A DNA stretch of 64,000 bases from positions 1 to 64,000 of the forward strand of contig NZ_SOAP01000005.1 in NCBI RefSeq assembly GCF_004364805.1, given 5' to 3'. The notes below the pieces were generated by a model. It was not told where the DNA came from and ran no database searches. It saw only the letters and a list, made by a program, of their open reading frames with translations. The stretch comes from Pelagimonas phthalicica (lineage in GTDB: Bacteria > Pseudomonadota > Alphaproteobacteria > Rhodobacterales > Rhodobacteraceae). The position numbers and the translations under genes were made by a program. Positions 25,616 through 34,268 of the stretch are shown piece after piece (within the stretch, counting starts at the first letter, position 1; every line of letters starts with the position of its first letter).

Positions 25616-26290
25616 TCAGGAAGCTTTGTTTCGGCCGGAGGGGCGCAAAATCGCCACCAGAATCAACGGTGTTGCTGTCATCACTCCGAGACCAACGATG
25701 ACCCACTCAGCGGCGTCGAAACTCCCTGACATCGCTTCTGCTCCAATATGCGCGAGCAGGAAGCTCGCAGGAAGAATTCCGGCGAGTGTTGCAATTAAAA
25801 AACGCCAAAGGTGAAGGCGGCTAAGGCCCGCAGCATAGCTCATTGCATCAAACGAGATGAAGGGCAAAAGACGGGAAGCAAACACCGTCAAAGTAAGCAA
25901 ATTTTGAGACCCGAGCAAACCATAAGCGGCCTTGTTACCTAGCCATCGCTCGACGTAGACGCGCCCTAGGTAACGCGCGATGATGAACGCGGACAATGCA
26001 CCCAGTTCCGACCCGATGGCTACATAGATGGCTCCTTCCATGTGGCCATAGGCAACTCCGCTTACAAGGGCGATCGGGGCACTGGGAATGGGGCTTGCAA
26101 CGATTGATCCCATCATCAGCAAAACAATGAGAAGTGGCCCCCAAGGACCGGCACCATCAATCCAGCCCTCGACGGTTTCCCGGGTTATGTTCGGCCAATA
26201 ATCCAAGGCCCACATGCCAGTGAGCAGCGCCGCAAGCACTGCGATCAGAACTAGTCCCAAGTGACGGGGATGCGTGTTACCCGATCGCAT
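25616..26290 (-). CDS. TVP38/TMEM64 (DedA-like) membrane protein
   Basis: 224 aa with about six hydrophobic segments. Contains the VTT/SNARE-associated domain pattern: PSAPIALVSGVAYGHMEGAIYVAIGSELGALSAFIIARYLGR and FASRLLPFISFDAMSYAAGLS. Members of this family are lipid-scramblase-like or ion-homeostasis proteins; mercuric-resistance islands often carry one, but its role is not settled. A MerR-type promoter ~95 nt upstream (26386-26416) makes it part of the copper regulon. A 26-codon leader ORF overlaps its start. Confidence 0.82.
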   Translation of the reverse strand: MRSGNTHPRHLGLVLIAVLAALLTGMWALDYWPNITRETVEGWIDGAGPWGPLLIVLLMMGSIVASPIPSAPIALVSGVAYGHMEGAIYVAIGSELGALSAFIIARYLGRVYVERWLGNKAAYGLLGSQNLLTLTVFASRLLPFISFDAMSYAAGLSRLHLWRFLIATLAGILPASFLLAHIGAEAMSGSFDAAEWVIVGLGVMTATPLILVAILRPSGRNKAS

Positions 26291-26357
26291 AGAGCGCCAC
26301 GAAAACCGCTACAACGTCGACGTGAAAAGGACGCCCGATGTTCGATCCATTATCCAT
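26277..26357 (-). CDS. Possible 26-aa leader peptide before the TVP38 gene
   Basis: ATG at 26357 behind a GAGGGAT ribosome site, ending in TAA 14 nt inside the TVP38 start. Predicted peptide MDNGSNIGRPFHVDVVAVFV plus six residues, hydrophobic at its end. It may couple translation into the TVP38 gene, as the overlap suggests. Evidence is limited to the ribosome site and the overlap. Confidence 0.35.
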   Translation of the reverse strand: MDNGSNIGRPFHVDVVAVFVALYAIG

Positions 26358-26385
26358 TTTGATCCCTCAATAAAGGCCAAGCACA

Positions 26386-26416
26386 ACTGTCATGGTTCCA
26401 GCGAGTAGAGGGTCAA
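26386..26416 (-). promoter_or_regulatory. CueR-like promoter for the TVP38 gene
   Basis: Minus strand: -35 TTGACC, 19-bp spacer with imperfect dyad CTCTACTCGCTGGAA, -10 GACAGT (weak). Lies just downstream of the multicopper oxidase stop and directs transcription into the TVP38 gene. Confidence 0.6.
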
Positions 26417-26428
26417 GCACATTCTTCA

Positions 26429-27877
26429 TCATGAGACACTGAATTGTCCCATCATGCCGCCGTCTTCATGTTCAAGAATGTGACAATGATACATATACGG
26501 TGCCGACGATGGCGCCGGTTTTTCGAACGTTATCGCCAGTTCAACCTCGCCAGCCACGAGAACGGTGTCTTTCCAGCCCCTGTTCTCTGCCCGCGGCTGG
26601 CGTCCGTTGTCGGACAAGACTTGAAAGCGCACCCCATGAATATGGAACGGGTGCATCATCATGTCGCCGCGGACAATCCAGCGCTCGGTGCTGTTGAGCT
26701 TGGTAGAGAAATTGAGGGCGTTTTGATCATAGGGCGCGCCATTGATTGAAAACTGATTGCCGGAGCGGGACATCATCATGCCCATTCCCATCGACATGTC
26801 TAGAGTTAGACGCCGAACTGGGATATTGTTGGAAGAAAGGTCAGGCAACGGGCCATCCATGGCATCGGGCAGGGTGTCGATACGGACGGGGAGGGTTGTA
26901 TCGACGGCGAAGTGCAGCACCGTAAAACGACCGCCAGAACCACTTCCCATCATTCCACCCATGGCGGAGTTTGCAATATCGTCGGACACCAGGACGCTGT
27001 CCCTGCCATCCGTGAAATCAATGAGAACTTCGACCCTTTCTCCTGGCGCAAGCACCATCCGAGTGAGTGCAACCGGTCGATCCAGGAATCCGCCATCCGT
27101 CGCCACGAGGTGAAGTGGCCGATCGTCGGCCAAGGACAGTCGGTAAATCCGCGCATTCGAACCGTTAACAAGACGGCACCGCACGACCCCCTTGGGAACC
27201 GCAGCTGAGGCTCCTGCCTGCCCGTTCACGAGCATTGTGTCACCTCGAAAACCATTCATCGATTGATGCATGCCGACATCGTATGTCATGCGACCGCGCC
27301 AATTAAATTGACGGTCCTGCAGCACGAGGGTCAAGTCATCAACCGCATAGGTGGACGGCAGACCACGTTCATCGTCTTCCCCATCGGTAACATGCAGAAC
27401 ACCTGCCAGTCCGAACATGACCTGTCGGGCTGTCGAACCGTGCACATGGCTGTGGTACCATGCTGTTGCTGGAGGCTGATCAAGGTTGAGTACCGGGTCC
27501 CATGATCGTCCGGGCGCGATGGCCTGATGCGGCCCACCATCGAAGGGGCCTGGAACAAGCAACCCGTGCCAATGCGACGAGACGGGTTCGTCCAGAGTGT
27601 TTTGCACCTCGGCCAAAGTCTCTGCATCGGTCAAAAGCCGGATCGTTGGTCCAAGATAGCCTTGGTTGTAACCGATGGTTTCGGTCGCGGAACTGCCGCG
27701 AAATCGGGTCGCGCCAGATTGAGCTTTCAGCTGAAATCGTCGCGATGTTGTTGCATCCAGAAGCTCTGGGTATTCAAGCTTCCGCCCTGTGCCGGATAGC
27801 GCAGCAGATGGCAGCACAGCGGCGGCTCCGAAACCTGCGGCATATCCAATTGCTTCACGGCGGTTCAAGAGGCGCAC
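26429..27877 (-). CDS. Multicopper oxidase, CueO-like (copy 1)
   Basis: 482 aa with a Tat-type signal (NRREAIGYAAGFGAAAVLPSA). Three cupredoxin domains. Cu ligand motifs: HWHG, WYHSHVHG, MHPFHIHG and HCHILEHEDGGMM (T1 and trinuclear sites). A Met-rich loop (MSMGMGMMMSRSG) in the region where CueO has its substrate-binding Met helix suggests cuprous oxidase activity: Cu(I) to Cu(II) in the periplasm. GTG start at 27877, one nt after the rhodanese stop; the frame to 28003 is within the rhodanese gene. Operon order is EF-hand protein, rhodanese, oxidase. Confidence 0.93.
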   Translation of the reverse strand: MRLLNRREAIGYAAGFGAAAVLPSAALSGTGRKLEYPELLDATTSRRFQLKAQSGATRFRGSSATETIGYNQGYLGPTIRLLTDAETLAEVQNTLDEPVSSHWHGLLVPGPFDGGPHQAIAPGRSWDPVLNLDQPPATAWYHSHVHGSTARQVMFGLAGVLHVTDGEDDERGLPSTYAVDDLTLVLQDRQFNWRGRMTYDVGMHQSMNGFRGDTMLVNGQAGASAAVPKGVVRCRLVNGSNARIYRLSLADDRPLHLVATDGGFLDRPVALTRMVLAPGERVEVLIDFTDGRDSVLVSDDIANSAMGGMMGSGSGGRFTVLHFAVDTTLPVRIDTLPDAMDGPLPDLSSNNIPVRRLTLDMSMGMGMMMSRSGNQFSINGAPYDQNALNFSTKLNSTERWIVRGDMMMHPFHIHGVRFQVLSDNGRQPRAENRGWKDTVLVAGEVELAITFEKPAPSSAPYMYHCHILEHEDGGMMGQFSVS

Positions 27878-27878
27878 G

Positions 27879-28346
27879 TCAGGCCAAGCCTTCCGGAAGG
27901 GCCGCCAGGGCAGCTTCCATGCTGACAACCGGATGGCCGGCTGCAATCCAACCTTGCCCGGCGGCAGATCCCAGCATTCCTTCGGATACATCAACAAAGT
28001 CACTATACCCAGCTTGCTGGAGACTCCGCATCACACTTCCTGACCGACCACCAGTTGCACAAATGAGGGCGACAGGCCGGCCTTCAGCCATTGCACGGGC
28101 TGAAAAAAGCCGCTCGGGGAACCGGTCTTCGTGCATGCTGATCGGCCAGGCTCCTTCAGCAATCCCGGTGTCGGCCCATTCCGGCCGCGAACGGACGTCG
28201 ATCATCCGGACGCGATCTTGCCGCAGCGCATTATACGCGGAGTCAGATGACCAAATCTTGGCTGTCTGTGCGACGGCTAAAGTTGGTGAGACGGCTGCAG
28301 CGATCAAGGCTAATCCGACCGTGCGACGTGTCAGATCGGATGGCAT
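27879..28346 (-). CDS. Periplasmic rhodanese-domain protein
   Basis: 155 aa with a twin-arginine-like signal (TRRTVGLALIAAAVSPTLAVA). One rhodanese domain with active-site loop ICATGGRSGSV (Cys first, six-residue loop), and the family MIDVRSRPEWADTGIAEGAWPI segment. It could transfer sulfane sulfur or bind Cu through its Cys. Sits between the Met-rich EF-hand gene and the multicopper oxidase, with 1-nt spacing to the latter. Confidence 0.87.
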   Translation of the reverse strand: MPSDLTRRTVGLALIAAAVSPTLAVAQTAKIWSSDSAYNALRQDRVRMIDVRSRPEWADTGIAEGAWPISMHEDRFPERLFSARAMAEGRPVALICATGGRSGSVMRSLQQAGYSDFVDVSEGMLGSAAGQGWIAAGHPVVSMEAALAALPEGLA

Positions 28347-28385
28347 CGGAGGCCTCCTTTGGAATAGGCAGGCCTGAGGCTTTGT

Positions 28386-28937
28386 TTATTCATTGTCGCT
28401 ACCATGGTGATCGGCAGATCCGGACGCATCCGACGTTGTTTGCATGTCGCCCATCCGTGTACCGGCGGCGTCCATTTCTTGCTGAGTGATCTGACCATCG
28501 GCATCCGCGTCCAGATGCTGGAATCGGTCAACCATGCGGTCGCGAACGACACTCATGTGCAAGGTCTCGAATTCCTCGAGGGTCAGCGCACCGTCGGCGT
28601 CGGAATCAAATTCTCGCAACTTCACGCCCATGTGTGCGCGCATGTTCTGAGGATCACCGCTGGGCATCATCATGGCCATCATATCACGATCCATCATACC
28701 CATCATACCGCCGCGGCCACCCATCCTGGATGCGTGCATCTTCATCATGTTCTGCATCATGGACATCATGTCCCCACTCATCATACCAGTTTGCGCGGCA
28801 CCATCGCCCATTGTCATGTTGGACATTGCGCCCGTATCAGGCTGAGTTTCGCCGCCGACATGCGAATCCGCAAACGCAGCTTGCGATATGCCAAAGGTAG
28901 TCAGCACGCAAAGTGCAAAAATGCTTCTATTTGCCAT
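28386..28937 (-). CDS. Met-rich EF-hand periplasmic protein
   Basis: 183-aa secreted protein (signal cut after AAFA). An N-terminal half with a dense Met pattern (MMSGDMMSMMQNMMKMH, then GGMMGMMDRDMMAMMM) is a likely Cu(I) binding region. A C-terminal pair of EF-hands follows (DSDADGALTLEEF and DADADGQITQQEM), likely Ca2+ binding. A His tail (ADHHGSDNE) ends the protein. First gene of the operon with rhodanese and multicopper oxidase, divergent from ccmF with two TTACA-type repeats between. I know no characterised protein that joins both modules, so a Ca-dependent Cu carrier is only a guess. Confidence 0.85.
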   Translation of the reverse strand: MANRSIFALCVLTTFGISQAAFADSHVGGETQPDTGAMSNMTMGDGAAQTGMMSGDMMSMMQNMMKMHASRMGGRGGMMGMMDRDMMAMMMPSGDPQNMRAHMGVKLREFDSDADGALTLEEFETLHMSVVRDRMVDRFQHLDADADGQITQQEMDAAGTRMGDMQTTSDASGSADHHGSDNE

Positions 28938-29014
28938 CGGTCTTTCCTTTCCAACTTACTCTCGAAACATCGTTATTATGTCGGATCAGATAAAGACCGG
29001 GGGAGGGGGTGTTT

Positions 29015-29056
29015 TGTAATGATATGTCACAGGGCTCTTTGTTACAAACGGTGACA
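29015..29056. promoter_or_regulatory. Two TTACA/TGACA direct-repeat boxes (possible CopR sites)
   Basis: Between the divergent EF-hand and ccmF genes. On the minus strand, 29015-29029 reads TGACA-N5-TTACA; on the plus strand, 29042-29056 reads TTACA-N5-TGACA. The 10-bp spacing of direct half sites is what OmpR-family regulators bind. A similar TTACA-N5-CTACA is upstream of the response regulator gene (38644-38658). Confidence 0.4.
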
Positions 29057-29145
29057 AAGCAACCCCTGACGGTCTGCAGGCCGACTTGATAGGAATGGTA
29101 CGAACCGCACAAAGCGGTGAGTTCATCGAAGGGGTGGATGATCAG

Positions 29146-31146
29146 ATGACACCTGAAGTTGGTCATTTCGCGCTGGCCTTGGCCTTAGCTCTGGCGCTTG
29201 TTCAAAGTGTATTGCCAATCCTCGGTGCCAAACGTGGGAATATTCTTTGGATGCAATCGGCCCGATGGTCCGCGTTTGGACAGGTGCTCTTCGTCACCGT
29301 TGCATTCCTTGCGCTCATGCAGGCATTCATAACCAGCGACTTTACGGTCAAGAATGTTGTTGAGAATTCGAATTCACTCAAACCGATGTTGTATAAGGTG
29401 GCGGGCACATGGGGCAGCCATGAAGGCTCGCTTTTGCTCTGGACACTCATTTTGACGGTTTTCGGGGCTGCTGTTGCTTTGTTTGGATCCAATATTCCGC
29501 AAGCACTGAAGGCGCGAACGCTGTCGGTGCAGGCATGGATCAGTGTCGGCTTTCTGACCTTCATGCTGTTTACGTCCAACCCTTTTGATCGCGTCTTCCC
29601 GCCACCCAGCGACGGCCAAGACCTTAACCCGCTGCTGCAGGATGTTGGCCTCGCGATGCATCCACCGCTCCTTTATTTTGGATATGTCGGGTTTTCGATT
29701 GTTTTCTCTTTTGCCGTTGCAGCCCTTATCGAAGGACGGGTGGATGCCGCCTGGGCGCGGTGGGTGCGTCCGTGGACACTGGCCGCCTGGATGAGCCTGA
29801 CCGCGGGCATCGCCTTGGGGTCTTGGTGGGCCTATTACGAGCTTGGCTGGGGCGGCTGGTGGTTCTGGGATCCTGTCGAAAACGTCAGTTTCATGCCCTG
29901 GCTGATGGGCACGGCACTGCTGCATTCCGCAATCGTGACGGAAAAAAGAGACGCCTTCAAAAGCTGGACAATTCTCCTCGCGATCCTGACCTTTTCCCTG
30001 TCCCTCTTGGGAACATTTGTCGTCAGGTCGGGGCTGCTGACCTCTGTGCATGCATTTGCGGTTGATCCCGAAAGAGGCCTCTACATTCTGGGACTGCTGG
30101 CGGTGTCAATCGGTGGCTCGCTCGCGCTATTTGCATGGCGCGCGCCGATGATGGAACCGGGTGGGCTGTTCAAACCGATCAGCCGTGAAGCGGGCCTGTT
30201 GGTAAACAATCTGATTCTGACAACGGCCACTGGCGTCGTCCTTTTTGGTACATTGTACCCTCTGTTCTACGAAGCAATGACAGGCGGCGAAAAACTGTCG
30301 GTAGGCCCGCCATTTTTCAATGCTGCGTTCATTCCGGTCATGTTGCCGCTTGTCTTTGCAATGGGGTGTGGACCCTTCTTGTCGTGGAAGCGCGCGGATT
30401 TGCCGGGCGTCCTGCAACGTCTGCGCTTTGTCGCCCTTCTTGCCGTTCTGGGGACGCTTGCGGTCTGGTATTTGGCGGAAGGTGGCCCGGTGTTGGGCTA
30501 TCTGTCTCTGATGCTCGCCTTTTGGCTGTTCATGGCGACGGTGCGGGAATGGACGATGCGGATCAAGCTGTTTGAGGGCCCGGTTTCAACATCCTGGCGC
30601 CGGGCTTCAAATCTGCCCAGATCTGCGCATGGCATGACGTTGGCTCACGCAGGTCTTGCTGTTGCCATGTTCGGATTCATTGGCTCAACAGTTTGGAAAT
30701 CCGAGGAAATTATGTTTGTCCAGCCCGGCGCTGACATCAGTATCGGCGGGTTTGATGTAAGGTTCAACGGAGTCGAACGGGTGCGTGGGCCCAATTACTT
30801 TGCGGATCGCGGTGAATTGACCGTTTCGAGGGATGGAAAATACTTGACCGATCTCTTCCCGGAGCGGCGGACTTACCCGGTTGCTCAAAGCACCACGACC
30901 GAGAGCGCGATACGCTCCACACTGGCAGGAGATCTCTATACGTCCATCGCGAACCCGGCCTCGGAGGACGCCAGTACACAAGGCGCATGGACTCTTCGAA
31001 TTCTGTATGAACCGTTGGTCAATTTCATCTGGATCGGGTCTGCGATGCTTGTTCTAGGCGGCGGTCTTTCGCTGTCGGATCGTCGGCTGCGCGTCGGTGC
31101 ACCTCGTCGCAAAGCAGCTGTGACCGCTCGGGTTCCGGCAGAGTAA
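29146..31146 (+). CDS. ccmF: Cytochrome c-type biogenesis protein CcmF
   Basis: 666-aa polytopic heme lyase subunit with about 14 helices. The WWD heme-handling motif is GGWWFWDPVENVSFMPWL, flanked by conserved His (AMHPPLLYFGYVG; LLHSAIVTEKRD). With CcmG/H/I it ligates heme to apocytochrome c. I start at 29146 (MTPEVGHFAL), where the family alignment begins; a 20-residue in-frame extension to 29086 is less convincing. First gene of ccmFGHI. The heme export/loading genes ccmABCDE are not present here, so this must rely on a chromosomal set. Confidence 0.95.
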   Translation: MTPEVGHFALALALALALVQSVLPILGAKRGNILWMQSARWSAFGQVLFVTVAFLALMQAFITSDFTVKNVVENSNSLKPMLYKVAGTWGSHEGSLLLWTLILTVFGAAVALFGSNIPQALKARTLSVQAWISVGFLTFMLFTSNPFDRVFPPPSDGQDLNPLLQDVGLAMHPPLLYFGYVGFSIVFSFAVAALIEGRVDAAWARWVRPWTLAAWMSLTAGIALGSWWAYYELGWGGWWFWDPVENVSFMPWLMGTALLHSAIVTEKRDAFKSWTILLAILTFSLSLLGTFVVRSGLLTSVHAFAVDPERGLYILGLLAVSIGGSLALFAWRAPMMEPGGLFKPISREAGLLVNNLILTTATGVVLFGTLYPLFYEAMTGGEKLSVGPPFFNAAFIPVMLPLVFAMGCGPFLSWKRADLPGVLQRLRFVALLAVLGTLAVWYLAEGGPVLGYLSLMLAFWLFMATVREWTMRIKLFEGPVSTSWRRASNLPRSAHGMTLAHAGLAVAMFGFIGSTVWKSEEIMFVQPGADISIGGFDVRFNGVERVRGPNYFADRGELTVSRDGKYLTDLFPERRTYPVAQSTTTESAIRSTLAGDLYTSIANPASEDASTQGAWTLRILYEPLVNFIWIGSAMLVLGGGLSLSDRRLRVGAPRRKAAVTARVPAE

Positions 31147-31148
31147 CG

Positions 31149-31715
31149 ATGGGACGTATACTGGCATTCATCCCGCTTACGATCGCGGCGGTATTTGGCG
31201 GGTTCTTCCTATGGGGGCTGAACCCCGATCGGGATCCAAACAACATTCCATCTGTTTTGATCTCCCAGCCTGCGCCCCAGTTCGATCTGGCTGCCATTGA
31301 GGGGCTGGAGACGCCCGGCTTGTCCCGCGCCGATCTCGTGGATAACGCCGGACCGGTCATCGTGAATGTGTTTGCTTCGTGGTGCGTACCCTGCCGGGCG
31401 GAGCATGGCATACTGACCCAAATGGTCGAAAAAGATGGGCTGAGGCTGTTCGGTATCAACTACAAGGACAAGCCGGAAGATGCGACAAAATGGCTGGCGG
31501 AGCTTGGCAATCCCTATGAAAAGATTGGCTCAGACTTGAGTGGAAGGGCTGGCATTGAATGGGGCCTGTCGGGCGTACCCGAGACGTTCATTGTCGGACC
31601 CGATGGAACTGTGTTGTTCAGATACGTCGGGCCTGTTGTTGGTGATGAAGCCATTGCTAGGTTCAGAGAGGCGCTCGAACAGGCAGGCGCATTGCCGAGG
31701 GGGCAGAACGGATGA
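31149..31715 (+). CDS. ccmG: CcmG/DsbE thiol:disulfide oxidoreductase
   Basis: 188-aa membrane-anchored thioredoxin-fold protein with N-terminal helix and WCVPC active site (FASWCVPCRAEH), plus GVPETFIVGPDG (cis-Pro loop), typical of CcmG. It keeps apocytochrome c and CcmH thiols reduced for heme attachment. Two nt downstream of ccmF, overlapping ccmH by 4 nt. Confidence 0.94.
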   Translation: MGRILAFIPLTIAAVFGGFFLWGLNPDRDPNNIPSVLISQPAPQFDLAAIEGLETPGLSRADLVDNAGPVIVNVFASWCVPCRAEHGILTQMVEKDGLRLFGINYKDKPEDATKWLAELGNPYEKIGSDLSGRAGIEWGLSGVPETFIVGPDGTVLFRYVGPVVGDEAIARFREALEQAGALPRGQNG

Positions 31716-32179
31716 GGCATGTGATCATCGCGCTTTTTTTGCTTCTTCCGGTGATGGCCTTTGCCGTCGAGCCGGACGAGATGTTGCAGGATCTGGTGCT
31801 TGAAGAGCGCGCGCGGGTGATTTCAAAGGAACTGCGCTGCGTCGTCTGTCAAAATCAGGATATCGACAGCTCCAATGCTGGCGTTGCGCGGGATTTGCGG
31901 ATTTTGGTGCGTGAAAGGTTGGTCGCTGGCGACAGCGATGAAGAGGTCATCGCGTTTATTCATGCGCGCTATGGCGACTACGTTCTGATGCGCCCGCCTT
32001 TCAATGCCTCCACCCTGGCCCTTTGGTTGGCGCCCTTTGTTTTGGCTGTCGTTTCTCTCCTGGCGGGCTGGGCGATCATTTTGAAAAGCCGGCGCAAAGG
32101 CGTCGTGGCGGATTTTTCCGAAGTTGAGGAAGCCGAGATTGCGCGTTTCATCGACATTAACACTCCAAAGGACAATTGA
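31712..32179 (+). CDS. ccmH: Cytochrome c biogenesis protein CcmH (CycL)
   Basis: 155 aa: signal sequence, LRCVVCQNQDI motif whose Cys pair handles the apocytochrome CxxCH thiols, and one transmembrane helix near residues 105-128. Standard single-domain CcmH. Overlaps ccmG (ATGA) and ccmI (TGATG). Confidence 0.94.
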   Translation: MRHVIIALFLLLPVMAFAVEPDEMLQDLVLEERARVISKELRCVVCQNQDIDSSNAGVARDLRILVRERLVAGDSDEEVIAFIHARYGDYVLMRPPFNASTLALWLAPFVLAVVSLLAGWAIILKSRRKGVVADFSEVEEAEIARFIDINTPKDN

Positions 32180-33336
32180 TGATCTGGTTGGTTTTTGCCG
32201 CACTGTCCACAATTGGACTGCTCTTTGTGGGACTACCGCTCCGACGCCGGTCAGAAATGACGTCGGACATGGCGGATACAACCCCCGCCGTTCTCTTGGA
32301 CCAATTGGATGAGGTCAAACGGGACCTTGAGCGCGGTGTCATTTCTGGCGCAGAAGCCACCGCGGCAGAACAGGAGATCAAGAGACGGATTCTCATGCAG
32401 TCGCGCAAGACTGCTCAGGCGACCAAGGAACTGACATCGGGTGGTCGCTTTGCCATTGTTCTGAGTGCTATGTTCGTTCCGGCCTTCGCATTCGGTTACT
32501 ACGCGGTCATGGGATCACCGGAGATACCCGGCATTGCATTTTCCGAGCGGACAGCTGAACGTCAAGAGACGGCGAAAGTCGCAGATTTGACAAATCAGCT
32601 TTATGATCGGCTCACGACTGATCCCTCCGGAGGACCGTCAGAAGGCTGGATGCTTCTGGGACAAACCTATTCCAGAATGGGTCGGTTCGCAGATGCTGCC
32701 GAGGCCTTCGGGATTGTCGCCAAACGACCAGAAGCCACTTCGGCCGTTTTCTCCATGCTTGCAGAGGCCCTTATCTCGGCAGAGCAAGGTGTTGTGACAC
32801 CGGCTGCGGTGACCGCAATCGAGCATGCGATGGAACTGGACCCGTCCAATCCCGCGGCGGTCTTCTACAAGGCAGTCGCATTGAGACAGAAGGGCGACAT
32901 CGCGCAGGCACATGACTTGCTGATAAGACGACTGAACAACGCGGACAGTTTCTATCCCTGGATGGAAAGCTTTGTTGCTGAAGCAAACCGAATTGGCGCC
33001 GAGATCAGCAGAGCTCCGATCTCACTGGCTGATTTTGCACCGTTGGTCAGTGCACCCGGGCCTTCTCAGGAAGATATAGAAGACGCTCTAGACCTGACCG
33101 TGGAGGAGAGACAGGCGTTCATCATGTCGATGGTTGAACGGCTGGCTGCGCGTCTTGAAGATGAGCCGGATGACTTTGACGGGTGGATGCGGCTTGGCAA
33201 CGCTTTCTCCGTCTTGGGTGATAGGGAACAGGCAATCGCCGCACTTGAACGTGCTGAAGTACTGTTATCAGTAGCTCCGCAAAACGATCCGCGGCGGCAA
33301 ACTCTACAAGAGGCACTGGCCAGGATGCGCCAATAG
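32179..33336 (+). CDS. ccmI: Cytochrome c biogenesis protein CcmI (CycH)
   Basis: 385 aa. Two N-terminal helices with a cytoplasmic loop carrying a leucine-zipper-like stretch (LLDQLDEVKRDLERGVISGAEA), then a periplasmic region of TPR-like repeats (PSEGWMLLGQTYSRMGRFADAAEAF; DFDGWMRLGNAFSVLGDREQA). CcmI is the apocytochrome c chaperone. The ATG at 32179 has AAAGGA ahead. Last gene of the ccm operon, followed convergently by merR. Confidence 0.92.
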   Translation: MIWLVFAALSTIGLLFVGLPLRRRSEMTSDMADTTPAVLLDQLDEVKRDLERGVISGAEATAAEQEIKRRILMQSRKTAQATKELTSGGRFAIVLSAMFVPAFAFGYYAVMGSPEIPGIAFSERTAERQETAKVADLTNQLYDRLTTDPSGGPSEGWMLLGQTYSRMGRFADAAEAFGIVAKRPEATSAVFSMLAEALISAEQGVVTPAAVTAIEHAMELDPSNPAAVFYKAVALRQKGDIAQAHDLLIRRLNNADSFYPWMESFVAEANRIGAEISRAPISLADFAPLVSAPGPSQEDIEDALDLTVEERQAFIMSMVERLAARLEDEPDDFDGWMRLGNAFSVLGDREQAIAALERAEVLLSVAPQNDPRRQTLQEALARMRQ

Positions 33337-33361
33337 CATCTTTCCAGACCTGTTTTCGTGC

Positions 33362-33775
33362 TCATGCATCGAAAAGCGCATCAATGATGGCACAGTCGGG
33401 TGCCGCATCGCCCGTGCAGCGCGCGACGGTTTCTGATAAGACGCGTTCTATCCGTGTCAGATCGGCTATTTTTGCGCGCACTTCTCCGAGATGTACTTCG
33501 GCCATGGCTTGGACTTCGGCGCAAGTCTGGATCCGATTATCAACCAAGCCCAGCAACCCGCGAACCTCTTCTAGCGAGAAACCGAGAGCTCGGGACCGCA
33601 TGACGAACTTCAATCGTCGTACATGGGTATCATCGTAGCTTCGATAGCCCTTCGTACTGCGCGGCGGGTCCGGCATGATGCCGATTTTCTCATAATAGCG
33701 AATGGTTTCCGGGTTGCAGCCCGTCGCTCGTGCCAAATCACCCCGCCGAATTGAACTCACGCTTGTGTTACTCAT
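33362..33775 (-). CDS. merR: Mercuric resistance regulator MerR
   Basis: 137-aa MerR protein. Wing-helix at residues ~8-75, coiled-coil dimer helix ~85-120. Cys85 (TCAEV), Cys120 (ARCTG) and Cys128 (DCAII) have nearly the spacing of Cys82/117/126 that bind Hg(II) in Tn501 MerR. Divergent from merT, with a MerR-type promoter between. It should repress and activate merTPF-A. Confidence 0.9.
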   Translation of the reverse strand: MSNTSVSSIRRGDLARATGCNPETIRYYEKIGIMPDPPRSTKGYRSYDDTHVRRLKFVMRSRALGFSLEEVRGLLGLVDNRIQTCAEVQAMAEVHLGEVRAKIADLTRIERVLSETVARCTGDAAPDCAIIDALFDA

Positions 33776-33791
33776 TTCGCAAAAAAACCCC

Positions 33792-33822
33792 TTGAGCCTG
33801 TATCAACTACAGACCCTAGAAC
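33792..33822 (+). promoter_or_regulatory. mer operon promoter (PmerT)
   Basis: -35 TTGAGC, 19-bp spacer with dyad CTGTATCAACTACAG, -10 TAGAAC. Same 19-bp architecture as Tn501 PT. The dyad differs from the CueR-type boxes elsewhere in the window. Lies between merR and merT. Confidence 0.75.
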
Positions 33823-33851
33823 GGTGGAAACATCTGTTCAAGGAAGATTCG

Positions 33852-34259
33852 ATGGAACAACATTTGGCAGAACTGCCGCAATCTCAGTCGCAGAAAACTG
33901 GCGACGAAACCACCAAGGGATGGGGCGTGACCGGCCTCGGCGTCCTCGGTGCGCTGGCGATGACTTCTTGCTGCATCCTTCCATTGGTGCTGGTCAGCTT
34001 TGGCGTGACAGGCGTGTTCATCGCGCAGCTCGGGGCGCTCTATGCCTACAAATGGTACACCTTCGCGCTGAGCGCCGCGTTTTTGGGATACGGCTTCTAC
34101 AAGGCTTACAAGCCTGTAGATGCCGAGGCCTGTGCCGATGGCACCTGCGCCCGCCCCATCGACCGCCGCATCATGCGCGCAACCCTCTGGGCCGCTTCCG
34201 CGATTGTCGCTGTCGCCATGATCTTTCCCTACATCACCCCCTTCATCCTGAAATTCTGA
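33852..34259 (+). CDS. merT: Mercuric ion transporter MerT
   Basis: 135-aa inner-membrane Hg(II) importer with three helices. The vicinal Cys pair in TM1 is MTSCCILPLVLVSFGVTG, and a cytoplasmic/periplasmic loop has a second pair (ACADGTCA). ATG 33852 with AAGGAAG ribosome site; a longer frame reaching 33702 overlaps merR and its operator. It passes Hg(II) from MerP to cytoplasmic MerA. Confidence 0.93.
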   Translation: MEQHLAELPQSQSQKTGDETTKGWGVTGLGVLGALAMTSCCILPLVLVSFGVTGVFIAQLGALYAYKWYTFALSAAFLGYGFYKAYKPVDAEACADGTCARPIDRRIMRATLWAASAIVAVAMIFPYITPFILKF

Positions 34260-34268
34260 ACGAGGACA

